Source: JAOAFX01 sp049700315
Lineage (GTDB): Bacteria; Hydrothermota; Tepidihabitantia; SM23-42; JAOAFX01
Length of the DNA stretch: 56,983 nt
Reading direction: 5' to 3'
NCBI GenBank assembly: GCA_049700315.1
Contig: JBNAVN010000011.1
Span: 1 to 56,983 of the forward strand
This document shows, piece by piece, positions 15,813 to 24,288 of this stretch; positions within the stretch are counted from its first letter, which is position 1, and every line of letters begins with the position of its first letter. Below the pieces are notes generated by a model that ran no database searches, was not told the DNA's origin, and worked only from the letters and a program-made list of their open reading frames with translations. Made by a program: the position numbers and the translations under genes.

Positions 15813-17377
15813 AAGAATTAGATTATTCAAAAAGAGGCAGCATTGCAACCATGCTGTTTTGCCTTTTGATTGAGATAGTCTTTTTACTGGGTTGGATTTT
15901 CAAGTTTTTGAGTGTTCCCAATTTTATTCCAATTCTTACCGCAATTGTATTTTTCTTCGGCTTGATCATCTACAATCTCACACGCAAGAATATTTACTCA
16001 CCAGTAATTCCGTATAGTATTACTACCATAACCACATTGGTTTTAACTCTATGCCTTGCTTTTATAAATCCTCTAATCAGAATACCATTTTTTATGATAT
16101 ATTTCTATATTGTGTTACATCCCGCATATCTTTTGGGTATAAGAAATGGACTTTATGCGGTTGTGCTTGTAGATATCGCCTACAGCGCGATGATACTGAT
16201 TACACATCCCATATATCCCTCAATGAATGTTGGTATGGAATTCGTTAATCTTATGTTTTTCACATTTATTTCGTTCTTACTGATCATTGACTTTGATCGC
16301 GACCTTGTCAGATTGCGTCGGCTCAGAAGCCTCCTGGCAAATGTAGAAAAAGGTGATCTGACAATCCGTATTGAAGAAGAAAAGACCTCACCCGATGAAA
16401 TATCGCTACTTAGCAGGACAATAAATAATCTTCTGACAACCGAGGCAAATATCATAAAATTGATAATAGAAACATCCAAAACCCTTAGCAATATCGGTGC
16501 CCAAATTGCCTCAACTTCAAATGAGTTGTCATCAGCAATATCAGAGATTGTATCTACAACCCAGAAAATGACCGAGGGGGTTGATCGTCAATATCAGGAA
16601 CTTGATAAATCAATATCTCTTGGAAAATCACTGAGTGAAATCAGTTTTGCAGTGGTTGATAATGTTAAAAAAGTGGAAGAGTATGCGGGACATTTTTCAA
16701 CAAGTGCAAGTAGCGGCATAGATCAAAGCGATTCAGTGATGAAGAATATTGAAATAATTGGCTCACGCTACGAATATCTGATTGGTTTGATGACTAAACT
16801 ACATGATGTTTCCAACACAATTACAAAAATCATTGAGACGATAAATAAGATTTCCGAAAAGATAAATATCCTATCGCTAAATGCATCAATTGAAGCTGCC
16901 CGTGCAGGAGAATTTGGCAGGGGATTTTCCATAGTTGCTGACGAGATAAAAAAACTTGCCGACAACACGCAGAATTCAGCAATGGAGATCGGTGAAATCG
17001 TCAAAGAAATGATTGATTCCATTAAATCTGTCGCTGAGAGTTCCGAAGAAGTCAGAAAGGCAATAAATGACGGCAATCAGGTAGTGAAGTCAACCACTGA
17101 TTCTTTGAAAACAATATCAAATGCAGTAATAGAATTAAATAATGCAATAAAAAATATCAAAAATGTCATTTCCAGAGAAGAGGAGGAAATCAACAACATG
17201 CTAAAACAGATTGAAGATTCATTCACCATATCAAAAGAAAATTCCACTGCCGCGGAACAGATCCTCGCTTCTCTGGAAGAACAGTCCGCAGCCACTGAGG
17301 AATTTGCTGCCACAAGCCAGGAACTGTTAAATATCACAAACAAATTGTCAAAAATGGTTCAGGATTTTAAGGTTTAA
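15785..17377 (+). CDS. Membrane-bound methyl-accepting chemotaxis-type signal transducer
   Basis: A 530-residue protein beginning at ATG 15785, which follows AGGAGGTCACA inside the 3' end of thiC (28-base overlap). Residues about 12-190 hold roughly six transmembrane helices with little periplasmic sequence, a sensor resembling 6TM membrane modules rather than a Cache domain. A HAMP-like stretch follows (LLANVEKGDLTIRIEEE). The C-terminal coiled coil carries the signalling tip INILSLNASIEAARAGE and FGRGFSIVADEIKKLADNT. No cheA, cheW or flagellar genes are in the window. Its stop overlaps the start of an NtrC-type regulator (TAATG), so the pair is co-expressed and may form a non-motility signalling unit. 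Confidence 0.85.
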   Translation: METSKEIRLKELDYSKRGSIATMLFCLLIEIVFLLGWIFKFLSVPNFIPILTAIVFFFGLIIYNLTRKNIYSPVIPYSITTITTLVLTLCLAFINPLIRIPFFMIYFYIVLHPAYLLGIRNGLYAVVLVDIAYSAMILITHPIYPSMNVGMEFVNLMFFTFISFLLIIDFDRDLVRLRRLRSLLANVEKGDLTIRIEEEKTSPDEISLLSRTINNLLTTEANIIKLIIETSKTLSNIGAQIASTSNELSSAISEIVSTTQKMTEGVDRQYQELDKSISLGKSLSEISFAVVDNVKKVEEYAGHFSTSASSGIDQSDSVMKNIEIIGSRYEYLIGLMTKLHDVSNTITKIIETINKISEKINILSLNASIEAARAGEFGRGFSIVADEIKKLADNTQNSAMEIGEIVKEMIDSIKSVAESSEEVRKAINDGNQVVKSTTDSLKTISNAVIELNNAIKNIKNVISREEEEINNMLKQIEDSFTISKENSTAAEQILASLEEQSAATEEFAATSQELLNITNKLSKMVQDFKV

Positions 17378-18729
17378 TGGCAGATATTCTGATTGTTGAA
17401 GATAAAACAAGTTTCGCTGAAGTACTAAAAGTTGCACTTGATGATGCTGGCTTTACTACACTGCTGGCAAAAACTGGCAGAGAAGCAATTCAGAATTTCA
17501 AACGCGAAAAATTTGATATGGTTCTATTAGATTTGAGACTACCGGATATTGACGGCATTGATGTCCTCCGTGAACTAAAAAATATTGATAATGACTCAAG
17601 AATCGTCATAATGACTGCCTTTGGGACAGTTGAGCGAGCAGTTGAGGCAATGAAAATTGGTGCCTGTGATTTCCTGACAAAACCCTTTGAAATCGACCAA
17701 TTGATTCTGACTGTGCGCAAGATAATTCAAGAACACCGCGCCAACTATGAAAACATTCTGCTCAAAGAAATGGTGCAACGTATTCGCGGTTTTCCTGAAA
17801 TTATAGGTACAAGCGAGTCAATAAAAAAGTCTGTACAAATGCTCCAGAAAGTTGCACCCACTGAGACGACAGTGTTACTTCTTGGCGAATCAGGAACCGG
17901 TAAAGAGTTGTTCGCCCATGCCTGCCATACCCTATCACCAAGGAAGGAAAACCCGTTCGTCACAATCAATTGTGCTGCCATTCCCAGCGAACTGCTTGAA
18001 AATGAACTATTCGGTTCTGAAAAAGGTGCATTCACCGGTGCGGCAGCAAGAAAGATCGGAAAATTTGAGCTCGCCAATAAAGGAACGATATTCCTTGATG
18101 AGATTGGAGATCTCGGTCTTGACCTGCAGGCGAAATTGCTAAGAGTTCTGCAGGAAAAGACCTTTGAGCGCCTTGGTGGCACTGTTTCAATCAAAGTAGA
18201 TGTGCGGATTATTGCAGCAAGTAATAAAGATTTGAATACCCTGGTAAACGAGAAGAAATTCCGCGAAGACCTATATTATAGATTGAGCGTTTTTCCAATC
18301 ACAATTCCACCCCTGCGGGAACGAAAAGGAGATATTCCGCTGCTGGTTGACCATTTCTTAAAAAAATTCAAATCTGATAAAAACATTTCAGAGCCTGCTT
18401 TGCAAAAACTCAAAGAATATGACTGGCCCGGCAATATTAGAGAACTGGAAAATACTGTTGAACGGGCAAATATACTGGCTGGAAAAACAATACATCCCGA
18501 ACACATTCTCTTACCTTTACAGGCAAGAAAACAAATGGAAATTTCAACAGAAATTATGGATTTGAAATCTGCATCTAATTATGGGAGAGAGATGGCTGAG
18601 GCACAACTTATAAAAAAGATTCTTGAAGAGACCGGGTGGAATAAATCAGAGGCATCCCGGCGATTGAAGGTTTCTTATAAGACACTCTTGAATAGAATTG
18701 CAAGATATAGACAGAAAAAACTACTGTAA
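17377..18729 (+). CDS. Sigma-54-dependent response regulator (NtrC family)
   Basis: A 450-residue regulator with three modules. The receiver domain (1-120) has acidic pocket Glu8/Asp9, phospho-acceptor Asp52 (VLLDLRLP) and the lysine in LTKPFE. The AAA+ domain (about 140-370) has Walker A GESGTGKE, sigma-54 contact loop GAFTGA and Walker B-type FLDEIGDL. The C-terminal Fis-type helix-turn-helix ends in WNKSEASRRLKVSYKTLLNRI. It activates RNA polymerase-sigma-54 promoters when phosphorylated. No histidine kinase gene is adjacent; instead it is translationally coupled to a methyl-accepting protein, so the phosphodonor is unclear. Confidence 0.93.
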   Translation: MADILIVEDKTSFAEVLKVALDDAGFTTLLAKTGREAIQNFKREKFDMVLLDLRLPDIDGIDVLRELKNIDNDSRIVIMTAFGTVERAVEAMKIGACDFLTKPFEIDQLILTVRKIIQEHRANYENILLKEMVQRIRGFPEIIGTSESIKKSVQMLQKVAPTETTVLLLGESGTGKELFAHACHTLSPRKENPFVTINCAAIPSELLENELFGSEKGAFTGAAARKIGKFELANKGTIFLDEIGDLGLDLQAKLLRVLQEKTFERLGGTVSIKVDVRIIAASNKDLNTLVNEKKFREDLYYRLSVFPITIPPLRERKGDIPLLVDHFLKKFKSDKNISEPALQKLKEYDWPGNIRELENTVERANILAGKTIHPEHILLPLQARKQMEISTEIMDLKSASNYGREMAEAQLIKKILEETGWNKSEASRRLKVSYKTLLNRIARYRQKKLL

Positions 18730-18947
18730 TGTAGAAATTTCAAATATTAAGGTTTAGAAAAGTGTTCGTCCATCGCTGGCTGTTTATCGAAACCGTTTCC
18801 CTTTATATATTTGCCCTTTAGCCTTCTTTAGCCCTTTTTATTTGATACTTTTGTTTGCAAGGCTAAAGCCTTGCCCTACAACTTTTATGAAAAAGTTGCC
18901 TTTTATTTGGAATTTGTTTATGTTTTGTATTTATTTACTGGTGGCAA
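18730..18947. repeat. Intergenic stretch with a dispersed palindrome
   Basis: GCAAGGCT-AA-AGCCTTGC (18857-18874), followed by CCTACAAC, closely matches 1013-1030. Nothing else is supported in this stretch. Confidence 0.5.
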
Positions 18948-18948
18948 T

Positions 18949-19033
18949 GCCGGGAGCCGGACTTGAACCGGCACTCCCCTTACGGAGAAGCGGATTTTAA
19001 GTCCGCTACGTCTACCAATTCCATCATCCCGGC
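18949..19033 (-). tRNA. tRNA-Leu (anticodon UAA)
   Basis: The minus strand reads GCCGGGA at the 5' end and TCCCGGC at the 3' end, a perfect 7-bp acceptor stem, with A (18948) as discriminator. The D-loop has AATTGGTAGACG. The anticodon stem GCGGA/TCCGC encloses CTTAAAA, giving anticodon TAA. A long variable arm (CTCC GTAA GGGG) marks it as class II. The T-arm contains GTTCAAGTC. The 3' CCA is not encoded. Confidence 0.95.
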
Positions 19034-19178
19034 AATTCTTATATCTACTCTTACCTGATTAACATAATCATTATATCCGAGGTTATCCAGACTGTCAACC
19101 ATCTACTACAGCAATTATCTTATGTCTTTTAGCCAGTTGATGCAATTAAAATCAAAGAAATCCAAAATTTAAATCAAT
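19034..19178. other. Short intergenic region
   Basis: The stretch lies upstream of tRNA-Leu and downstream of the PD40 gene, both on the minus strand. I see no gene or clear terminator in it. Confidence 0.4.
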
Positions 19179-20135
19179 CTATTCTTTTTTCTTTTTCGCG
19201 CAGTAAATATCGGCCTCTATCATTTGCCCATTTTCATAAAAGTGATGGACAAAATAAAGGTTACCCTCAGCATCAAGTGTCGGTTCACCGGCAAATTGTG
19301 AAACAATCAATTCTGGAGTAGACCAGGCACCACTGACTTTCTTTGAACGATATACAGCAGGTGTTCCGTTATAAGATCTTGTAAACCACAGTTCATTACC
19401 ATTGACCGATATAAAAGGTAGAACATCATCAAGTTCATAATTCACTTCATTGATATTAACAGGATCTGACCAGGCACCGCCACTGCGTGTAGTCTTCCAT
19501 ATATCAAGACCACCGTGTCCCCCGGCTCTTGAAGAATGGAAATAAAGATCGTCACCAAAAATATGGACTTCACCAATCTGTATTTCTTTCATCAGCCGGT
19601 CACCCACATATTTCCAGTTCTTCCATTTTCCATCCACCCATTCAGCGGTGAACATATTTACTCCAGTATAGCCTTCACGTGCTGAGGCAAACCACATTTC
19701 ATCATTTTGAATACATACTGCACCATCCAGTGACAATTTGCCAGGGTCCTGCAACCAAACCCTTTCCGCATCAGTCCATTCATCATCAATTTTGTATGAA
19801 ACCCAGACACCCGACACCGAATCAAGAAGTTGTTTCTCAACAGGCAACCGGACATCAGAAACAAAGACAAAATAGAGCGTTTTACCATCAGGCAGAATGA
19901 ACGGTGAATCTTCAGCACCCGCAGTGTTAACCCCTGCCCCAAGTGGAACTGGTTCTTCATATTCGTTTGAATGTAGTATTGGTGGAAATGAATCCGTCGC
20001 AGGGGTTCTCTTATAAATATCATTAGGAATCTTGCTATGCCGGTCAATATCAGGATATTCCAGATTCTCACGACAGTTAATAAAGAAAATTGGTAGTAAA
20101 ATAGCCATTTTGCAGAGAAAAATCATTTTCGCCAT
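19179..20135 (-). CDS. PD40 beta-propeller lipoprotein
   Basis: A 318-residue exported protein with a signal peptide ending in a lipobox (FFINC, Cys21). The mature part contains several PD40/WD40-like repeats of the TolB/OmpA-associated kind: EDSPFILPDGKTLYFVF near residue 77, SLDGAVCIQNDEMWFAS near 134, FGDDLYFHSSRAGGHGGLDIW near 192, and LPFISVNGNELWFTR near 238. Such proteins fold as propellers on the periplasmic or outer-membrane surface; the ligand is unknown. AGGAG precedes ATG 20135. It is a single gene with its own promoter, divergent from the patatin gene. Confidence 0.75.
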   Translation of the reverse strand: MAKMIFLCKMAILLPIFFINCRENLEYPDIDRHSKIPNDIYKRTPATDSFPPILHSNEYEEPVPLGAGVNTAGAEDSPFILPDGKTLYFVFVSDVRLPVEKQLLDSVSGVWVSYKIDDEWTDAERVWLQDPGKLSLDGAVCIQNDEMWFASAREGYTGVNMFTAEWVDGKWKNWKYVGDRLMKEIQIGEVHIFGDDLYFHSSRAGGHGGLDIWKTTRSGGAWSDPVNINEVNYELDDVLPFISVNGNELWFTRSYNGTPAVYRSKKVSGAWSTPELIVSQFAGEPTLDAEGNLYFVHHFYENGQMIEADIYCAKKKKE

Positions 20136-20152
20136 TTGCTCTCCTTTGCACC

Positions 20153-20181
20153 ATTATATTTAGTTTTTCCAGGTTTGTAAA
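20153..20181 (-). promoter_or_regulatory. Promoter of the PD40 lipoprotein gene
   Basis: TTTACA (20181-20176), a 17-base spacer and TATAAT (20158-20153) on the minus strand, followed by a short leader with AAAGGAGAG. Confidence 0.5.
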
Positions 20182-20217
20182 GGGACTTAATTACATTCAA
20201 GCACTCTCATTGGACAA

Positions 20218-20245
20218 TTGACATCAGGGGCTATTTCTATAATAT
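20218..20245 (+). promoter_or_regulatory. Probable promoter of a leaderless patatin mRNA
   Basis: TTGACA is at 20218-20223. TATAAT at 20238-20243 gives only a 14-base spacer, whereas TAATAT at 20240-20245 gives 16. Either would start transcription close to the ATG at 20251. No Shine-Dalgarno is present. Confidence 0.5.
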
Positions 20246-20250
20246 ATCTT

Positions 20251-21138
20251 ATGAAACTTGGAATTGCCCTGGGTGGTGGTGGTGCAAAAGGACTTGCACA
20301 CATTGGCGTGCTGGAAGCACTTGAGGAACACAAAATAAAACCCCATTTTGTTGCAGGCACATCAATCGGTGCCATAATCGGTGCCATATATTGTCTGCAG
20401 GGTAGTGCCCGTAATCTGAAAGTAATAACTCACAGCATTCTTGAATCTGAGGAATTCAGAAAATTAGAACTTGATAAATTTTACACTGCAGGTGCAAGTG
20501 CCCTTGAAACTTTTAAGAAAAAACTATTTGAAAAATACTACTTTGGAACTCTATTTTTTAAGAAATCTCTTGTCAAAATTGAAGCAACTGAAAAATTGCT
20601 TATCCGGGTTTTTGGCAATAAGAAATTTTCTGATTTGAAAATCCCATTTGTCTGCAACAGTCTTGATATTAACTCCGGAAACGAAATTATCTTTTCTTCA
20701 GGATTGTTATATAAAGCAGTATGGGCAAGTTGTGCAATCCCTGGTGTTTTTCCTGCTCTGAATGACAATGAAAATATTCTTGTTGATGGTGGAACAATCA
20801 ATAATATACCAATTGAACCATTGATTGGTATCGGTGCGAAAAATATCATTGCAGTCTATCTTGGTGAAACACCAAAATTCAATACTGCGCCCAATACTGG
20901 TTTTTTCATAAGCCAGCGGGCTTTATCATTTATGAAATACCATCTGGATCAGAGAATTTTGAAGCTTGCTGACTGTATTATCAAGCCTGATGTGGCAAAT
21001 CATCACTGGGCAGATTTCAGTGATCTTGATGGATTGATTCAAAAAGGCAGGGATGCAGTCGTTGAAAAGATAAAGGAAATCAGAGAAGTCACTACCTTAT
21101 GGTATACGGTGAAGAAAAGATATTTTCAATCAAAATAG
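20251..21138 (+). CDS. Patatin-like phospholipase (RssA/NTE-type)
   Basis: A 295-residue lipid acyl hydrolase. It has the glycine-rich oxyanion loop GGGGAKGLAHIG (8-19), the nucleophile motif GTSIG (catalytic Ser around residue 38), and the catalytic Asp in LVDGGTINNIPIEP (about 178-191), which together make the Ser-Asp dyad of patatins. It lacks a signal peptide, so it is cytoplasmic or membrane-associated. The start is placed at ATG 20251, which begins the family's N-terminus (MKLGIALGGG) and lies just after the -10 box. It is convergent with the TCA-enzyme operon, with a hairpin between them. Confidence 0.9.
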   Translation: MKLGIALGGGGAKGLAHIGVLEALEEHKIKPHFVAGTSIGAIIGAIYCLQGSARNLKVITHSILESEEFRKLELDKFYTAGASALETFKKKLFEKYYFGTLFFKKSLVKIEATEKLLIRVFGNKKFSDLKIPFVCNSLDINSGNEIIFSSGLLYKAVWASCAIPGVFPALNDNENILVDGGTINNIPIEPLIGIGAKNIIAVYLGETPKFNTAPNTGFFISQRALSFMKYHLDQRILKLADCIIKPDVANHHWADFSDLDGLIQKGRDAVVEKIKEIREVTTLWYTVKKRYFQSK

Positions 21139-21139
21139 A

Positions 21140-21184
21140 AAGGGGCTGAGAATCCAGCCTTTCTGACCAGTATCTCAACCCCTT
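21140..21184. terminator. Bidirectional terminator candidate
   Basis: AAGGGGCTGAGA (21140-21151) and TCTCAACCCCTT (21173-21184) form an 11-of-12-bp stem between two convergent genes. T-rich stretches follow in both directions. Confidence 0.55.
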
Positions 21185-21193
21185 ATTTGTTGA

Positions 21194-22477
21194 CTATTTC
21201 TTCTGGTATTCATTCCACCTAATTTCTAAGTTCGGATCTTCAATCGTCTCAAGAATGTAATTGCAGAAATCTCTGCCAGTAGCACCGGTTGCCCTGCCTG
21301 TCATAATCAGTTTCTTCTCAAACTGACCACAGATATCAAGTGCCATTTCTAATTTCTTGCCAAGCACTACATAGCCAATATGATTCAATAACATTGCTCC
21401 TGCGCGGATCACACTACAAGGATCAGCATACTGCGTTCTTCCCTCGGTAACCATTCTGGGTGCACTGCCATGTATGGCTTCAAACATTGCATATCGCTTT
21501 CCAATATTGGCACTACCTGCAGTTCCTACACCACCCTGGAATTCTGCTGCCTCATCTGTAAGAATATCACCATAAAGATTAGGTAGCACAAGAACCTGAA
21601 ATTCGGTACGCCTTTTCAAATCAACCAGTTTTGCGGTCATAATATCAATAAACCAATCATCCGCATTTATCCCCGGATATTCTTTGGCAATCTCATAGAA
21701 TGTCTTCAAGAATAATCCATCAGTAGTCTTTACTACATTTGCCTTGGTTACTGCAGTAACTCTTGTCTTGTTATTCCTTCTGGCGTGCTCAAAGGCAAGT
21801 CTGATAATTCTTTCGCTACCAGGTTTTGTGATCATCTTAAAATCAATTGCCAGATCAGGTGTTACCTCAATGCCAAAAGGTCCGAGTGCATAGACATCCT
21901 CAGTATTTTCACGGAAAAAGATCCAGTCAATACCCTGGGATGGAACCCGCACAGGCCTGACATTGGCAAAAAGGTCAAGCTCTTTTCTGATAGCAACATT
22001 GGCACTCTCAATATTAGGCCAGGGATCACCTTTTTTCGGTGTCGTTGTTGGACCTTTGAGTAGTACGGGGCACTTTCTGATCTCCACAAGCACTTCATCA
22101 GGAATTGCCTTTTTCACCTCAGCTCTGCGCTCAATTGTGCAACCCTCAATCACCCGGAATTCAATCTTCCCTTTCTTAATTTCGTCTTTCAACAGATATT
22201 CTAATACCCGCTGTGCTTCTCCAGTAATATATGGACCAATACCATCACCACCAATAACACCGATTATTAAAGGTTTTAATTTTGAATAATCAATCCAATC
22301 TTCAGCCTTTTTTATTGTTTGGACCCGTTTTATCTGTCTTTCCAGGATTCCGCCAAAATGCTCCATTGCCTTCATTATTGGCTTTGGATATCCAGGTTTT
22401 TTCGCTTGCTTAGGCTTTTTTACCTTTTTGGCTACGGGTCTCTTTTTTGTCTTTTTTATTTTTTTCTTCTTAGCCAT
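21194..22477 (-). CDS. Isocitrate dehydrogenase with lysine-rich N-terminal extension
   Basis: A 427-residue member of the isocitrate/isopropylmalate dehydrogenase family. Core motifs are GVIGGDGIGPYI near residue 73, the substrate-site segment NVAIRKELDLFANVRP near 155-170 with the phosphate-binding arginines, FFRENTEDVYA near 182, and the metal-binding GDILTDEAAEFQGGVGTAGSANIG near 300. The position after aconitase subunits and citrate synthase indicates isocitrate as substrate rather than isopropylmalate; NAD versus NADP is not decided. Residues 2-31 are an unusual tail with about half lysine. ATG 22477 follows AGGAGA, so the tail is likely translated. The gene is last in a four-gene operon. 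Confidence 0.85.
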   Translation of the reverse strand: MAKKKKIKKTKKRPVAKKVKKPKQAKKPGYPKPIMKAMEHFGGILERQIKRVQTIKKAEDWIDYSKLKPLIIGVIGGDGIGPYITGEAQRVLEYLLKDEIKKGKIEFRVIEGCTIERRAEVKKAIPDEVLVEIRKCPVLLKGPTTTPKKGDPWPNIESANVAIRKELDLFANVRPVRVPSQGIDWIFFRENTEDVYALGPFGIEVTPDLAIDFKMITKPGSERIIRLAFEHARRNNKTRVTAVTKANVVKTTDGLFLKTFYEIAKEYPGINADDWFIDIMTAKLVDLKRRTEFQVLVLPNLYGDILTDEAAEFQGGVGTAGSANIGKRYAMFEAIHGSAPRMVTEGRTQYADPCSVIRAGAMLLNHIGYVVLGKKLEMALDICGQFEKKLIMTGRATGATGRDFCNYILETIEDPNLEIRWNEYQKK

Positions 22478-22491
22478 TTTTTTCTCCTGTT

Positions 22492-22992
22492 CTAATCCAA
22501 TTTAAAATCTCCATGTTTTTCAATATGTGCTAACAGTCCACCATCATTTAGAATATTAATCATTGCCTTTGGTAACGGATGGACCTTTAGCTCAACACCT
22601 TTAGTTTTATTCCTTACCAGACCTGATTCCAGGTCAATTTCAAGTTCATCACCCTGCTCAATTTTGTCAGTATCGCACTCAACCAGCGGAAGTCCAATAT
22701 TTATCGCATTCCGATAGAATATACGGGCAAACGATTTGGCAAGAACAGCACTCACACCTGCTATTTTTATGATTGTGGGCGCATGTTCTCTTGAACTGCC
22801 CAGACCAAAATTATTGCCCGCAACGACAAAATCGCCTTTTGCCATTTTCTGAACAAACTGCGGGTCAGCATCTTCAAGCACATGTTTGGCAAGTTCCTCA
22901 AGATTTGAACGTAGATGGAAATATCGTCCTGGACAGATTAAATCGGTTGAGATATCGTCTCCAAATTTCCAAGCCTTTCCCTGCAGAGTCAT
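22492..22992 (-). CDS. Aconitase/isopropylmalate dehydratase small subunit (swivel domain)
   Basis: A 166-residue small subunit of the LeuD/aconitase swivel-domain family. It contains AWKFGDDISTDLICPGRY at the N-terminus and the substrate-binding FGLGSSREHAP near residue 62. With the separate large subunit two genes upstream it should form a two-subunit hydro-lyase. The neighbouring citrate synthase and isocitrate dehydrogenase make citrate/isocitrate the likely substrates, although LeuCD-type proteins can act on isopropylmalate or homocitrate. I chose ATG 22992 because GGAGG lies five bases upstream; an ATG at 23004 overlaps the citrate synthase stop (TAATG) and is possible. Confidence 0.85.
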   Translation of the reverse strand: MTLQGKAWKFGDDISTDLICPGRYFHLRSNLEELAKHVLEDADPQFVQKMAKGDFVVAGNNFGLGSSREHAPTIIKIAGVSAVLAKSFARIFYRNAINIGLPLVECDTDKIEQGDELEIDLESGLVRNKTKGVELKVHPLPKAMINILNDGGLLAHIEKHGDFKLD

Positions 22993-23003
22993 AATGTCCT
23001 CCA

Positions 23004-24284
23004 TTATGCTTTTTTGACCGCTTCCTTTATCCACTTCGTAGTCACAGATTTTGGTCTTTCAATTGCCTCGCCCAGGGCACGACTAACAATCAGTTGAGCA
23101 CACATTCCCATTGCCCTTGATACACCAAAAAGTACTGTATAATACTCAAATTCGGTTACACCAAAGTGATAAAGAAGACAACCAGATGCAGCATCAACAT
23201 TGGGCCAGGGATCCTTTGCCTTTCCCTGCTCTTTCAAGACACCCGGGACAATATTGAAGACCTTAGCAACAATTTGATAGAGCTCATCTTTCGGACATGC
23301 CCTTGCCCCGAATTCAAGGAAGGCATCAAATCTCGGATCTGTGATTCTCAAAACCGCATGCCCATAACCAGGAATCACCTGCCCTGAATTCAGTGTATCC
23401 CAGGCAAATTGTCTGAGGTCCTGATCACTTGGAACACCACCAAACTTTTCTCTGACTTTGATGACCCAGGCAAGACATTCCTGATTTGCCAGACCGTGTA
23501 ATGGACCAGCAAGACCATTCAAACCTGCTGATACTGCATAGTATGGATCTGATAGAGCAGAACCAACACAGTGACAGGTGTGGGCACTCACGTTTCCACC
23601 TTCATGGTCAGAATGTAAGACCATATACAATCTCATCAGGTTTTTGAATTCACCAGTAGGGTCTGGAATGCCAAGCATATGGGCATAGTCTCCGGCCCAG
23701 TCAAGATCCGGATTTGACTCAATCAATTTTCCTTTGTTAAATCTCATTCTATAAATCCCTGCGGCAATTGCTGGAAGTTTTGCAATTAGATTCAGGGAAT
23801 CTTCTAAGGTCCATTCCCAGTATTCCTCTTTTTTCATTCCTTCAGTATATTTCTTCCTGAACAATGATTCCCTTTCCAGTGCCAGAATTGCCAGACTGAA
23901 CATAACCATTGGATGTGAATCTTTCGGCAAAGCCTTCAATGTATCCCAGACATATTCAGGAACCTTGGCACGTTTTTTTAGATCTTTCTTTACCATTTCA
24001 GTCGCTTCTTTGTCTGGTAAATCCCCGATTATCAAGAGATAAAGAATCTCTTCGGGCAGTTTGTTTTTCAGCTGAGCAATCGGAATTTCTCTAATTATCA
24101 AGCCTTTATCCGGCGGAACTTCAGATGTATCACAGATCAATGCTTTTACTCCACGCATACCACCATAAGCCTGGTTCACAGTAACCTCAGAAATAACCTT
24201 ATCCCCGTTCTCTTTTACAAGGTTTTTTATCTCCTCTTTCCACAAAGGAATCTTTTCCTTTAATTTGATTTTGATTATATCCAT
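23004..24284 (-). CDS. Citrate synthase, eukaryotic (mitochondrial)-like type
   Basis: A 426-residue citrate synthase that condenses oxaloacetate and acetyl-CoA. It follows the mitochondrial pattern: LHSDHEGGNVSAHT near residue 220, NGLAGPLHGLANQE near 255 with the first catalytic His, VIPGYGHAVLRITDPR near 305 with the second, and WPNVDAASG near 366 with the catalytic Asp. These are closer to animal/fungal enzymes than to the hexameric GltA of enteric bacteria; such eukaryote-like synthases are known from Geobacter. It lies between the aconitase subunits, 4 bases after the large-subunit gene, in one operon leading to 2-oxoglutarate. Confidence 0.92.
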   Translation of the reverse strand: MDIIKIKLKEKIPLWKEEIKNLVKENGDKVISEVTVNQAYGGMRGVKALICDTSEVPPDKGLIIREIPIAQLKNKLPEEILYLLIIGDLPDKEATEMVKKDLKKRAKVPEYVWDTLKALPKDSHPMVMFSLAILALERESLFRKKYTEGMKKEEYWEWTLEDSLNLIAKLPAIAAGIYRMRFNKGKLIESNPDLDWAGDYAHMLGIPDPTGEFKNLMRLYMVLHSDHEGGNVSAHTCHCVGSALSDPYYAVSAGLNGLAGPLHGLANQECLAWVIKVREKFGGVPSDQDLRQFAWDTLNSGQVIPGYGHAVLRITDPRFDAFLEFGARACPKDELYQIVAKVFNIVPGVLKEQGKAKDPWPNVDAASGCLLYHFGVTEFEYYTVLFGVSRAMGMCAQLIVSRALGEAIERPKSVTTKWIKEAVKKA

Positions 24285-24288
24285 AAAA

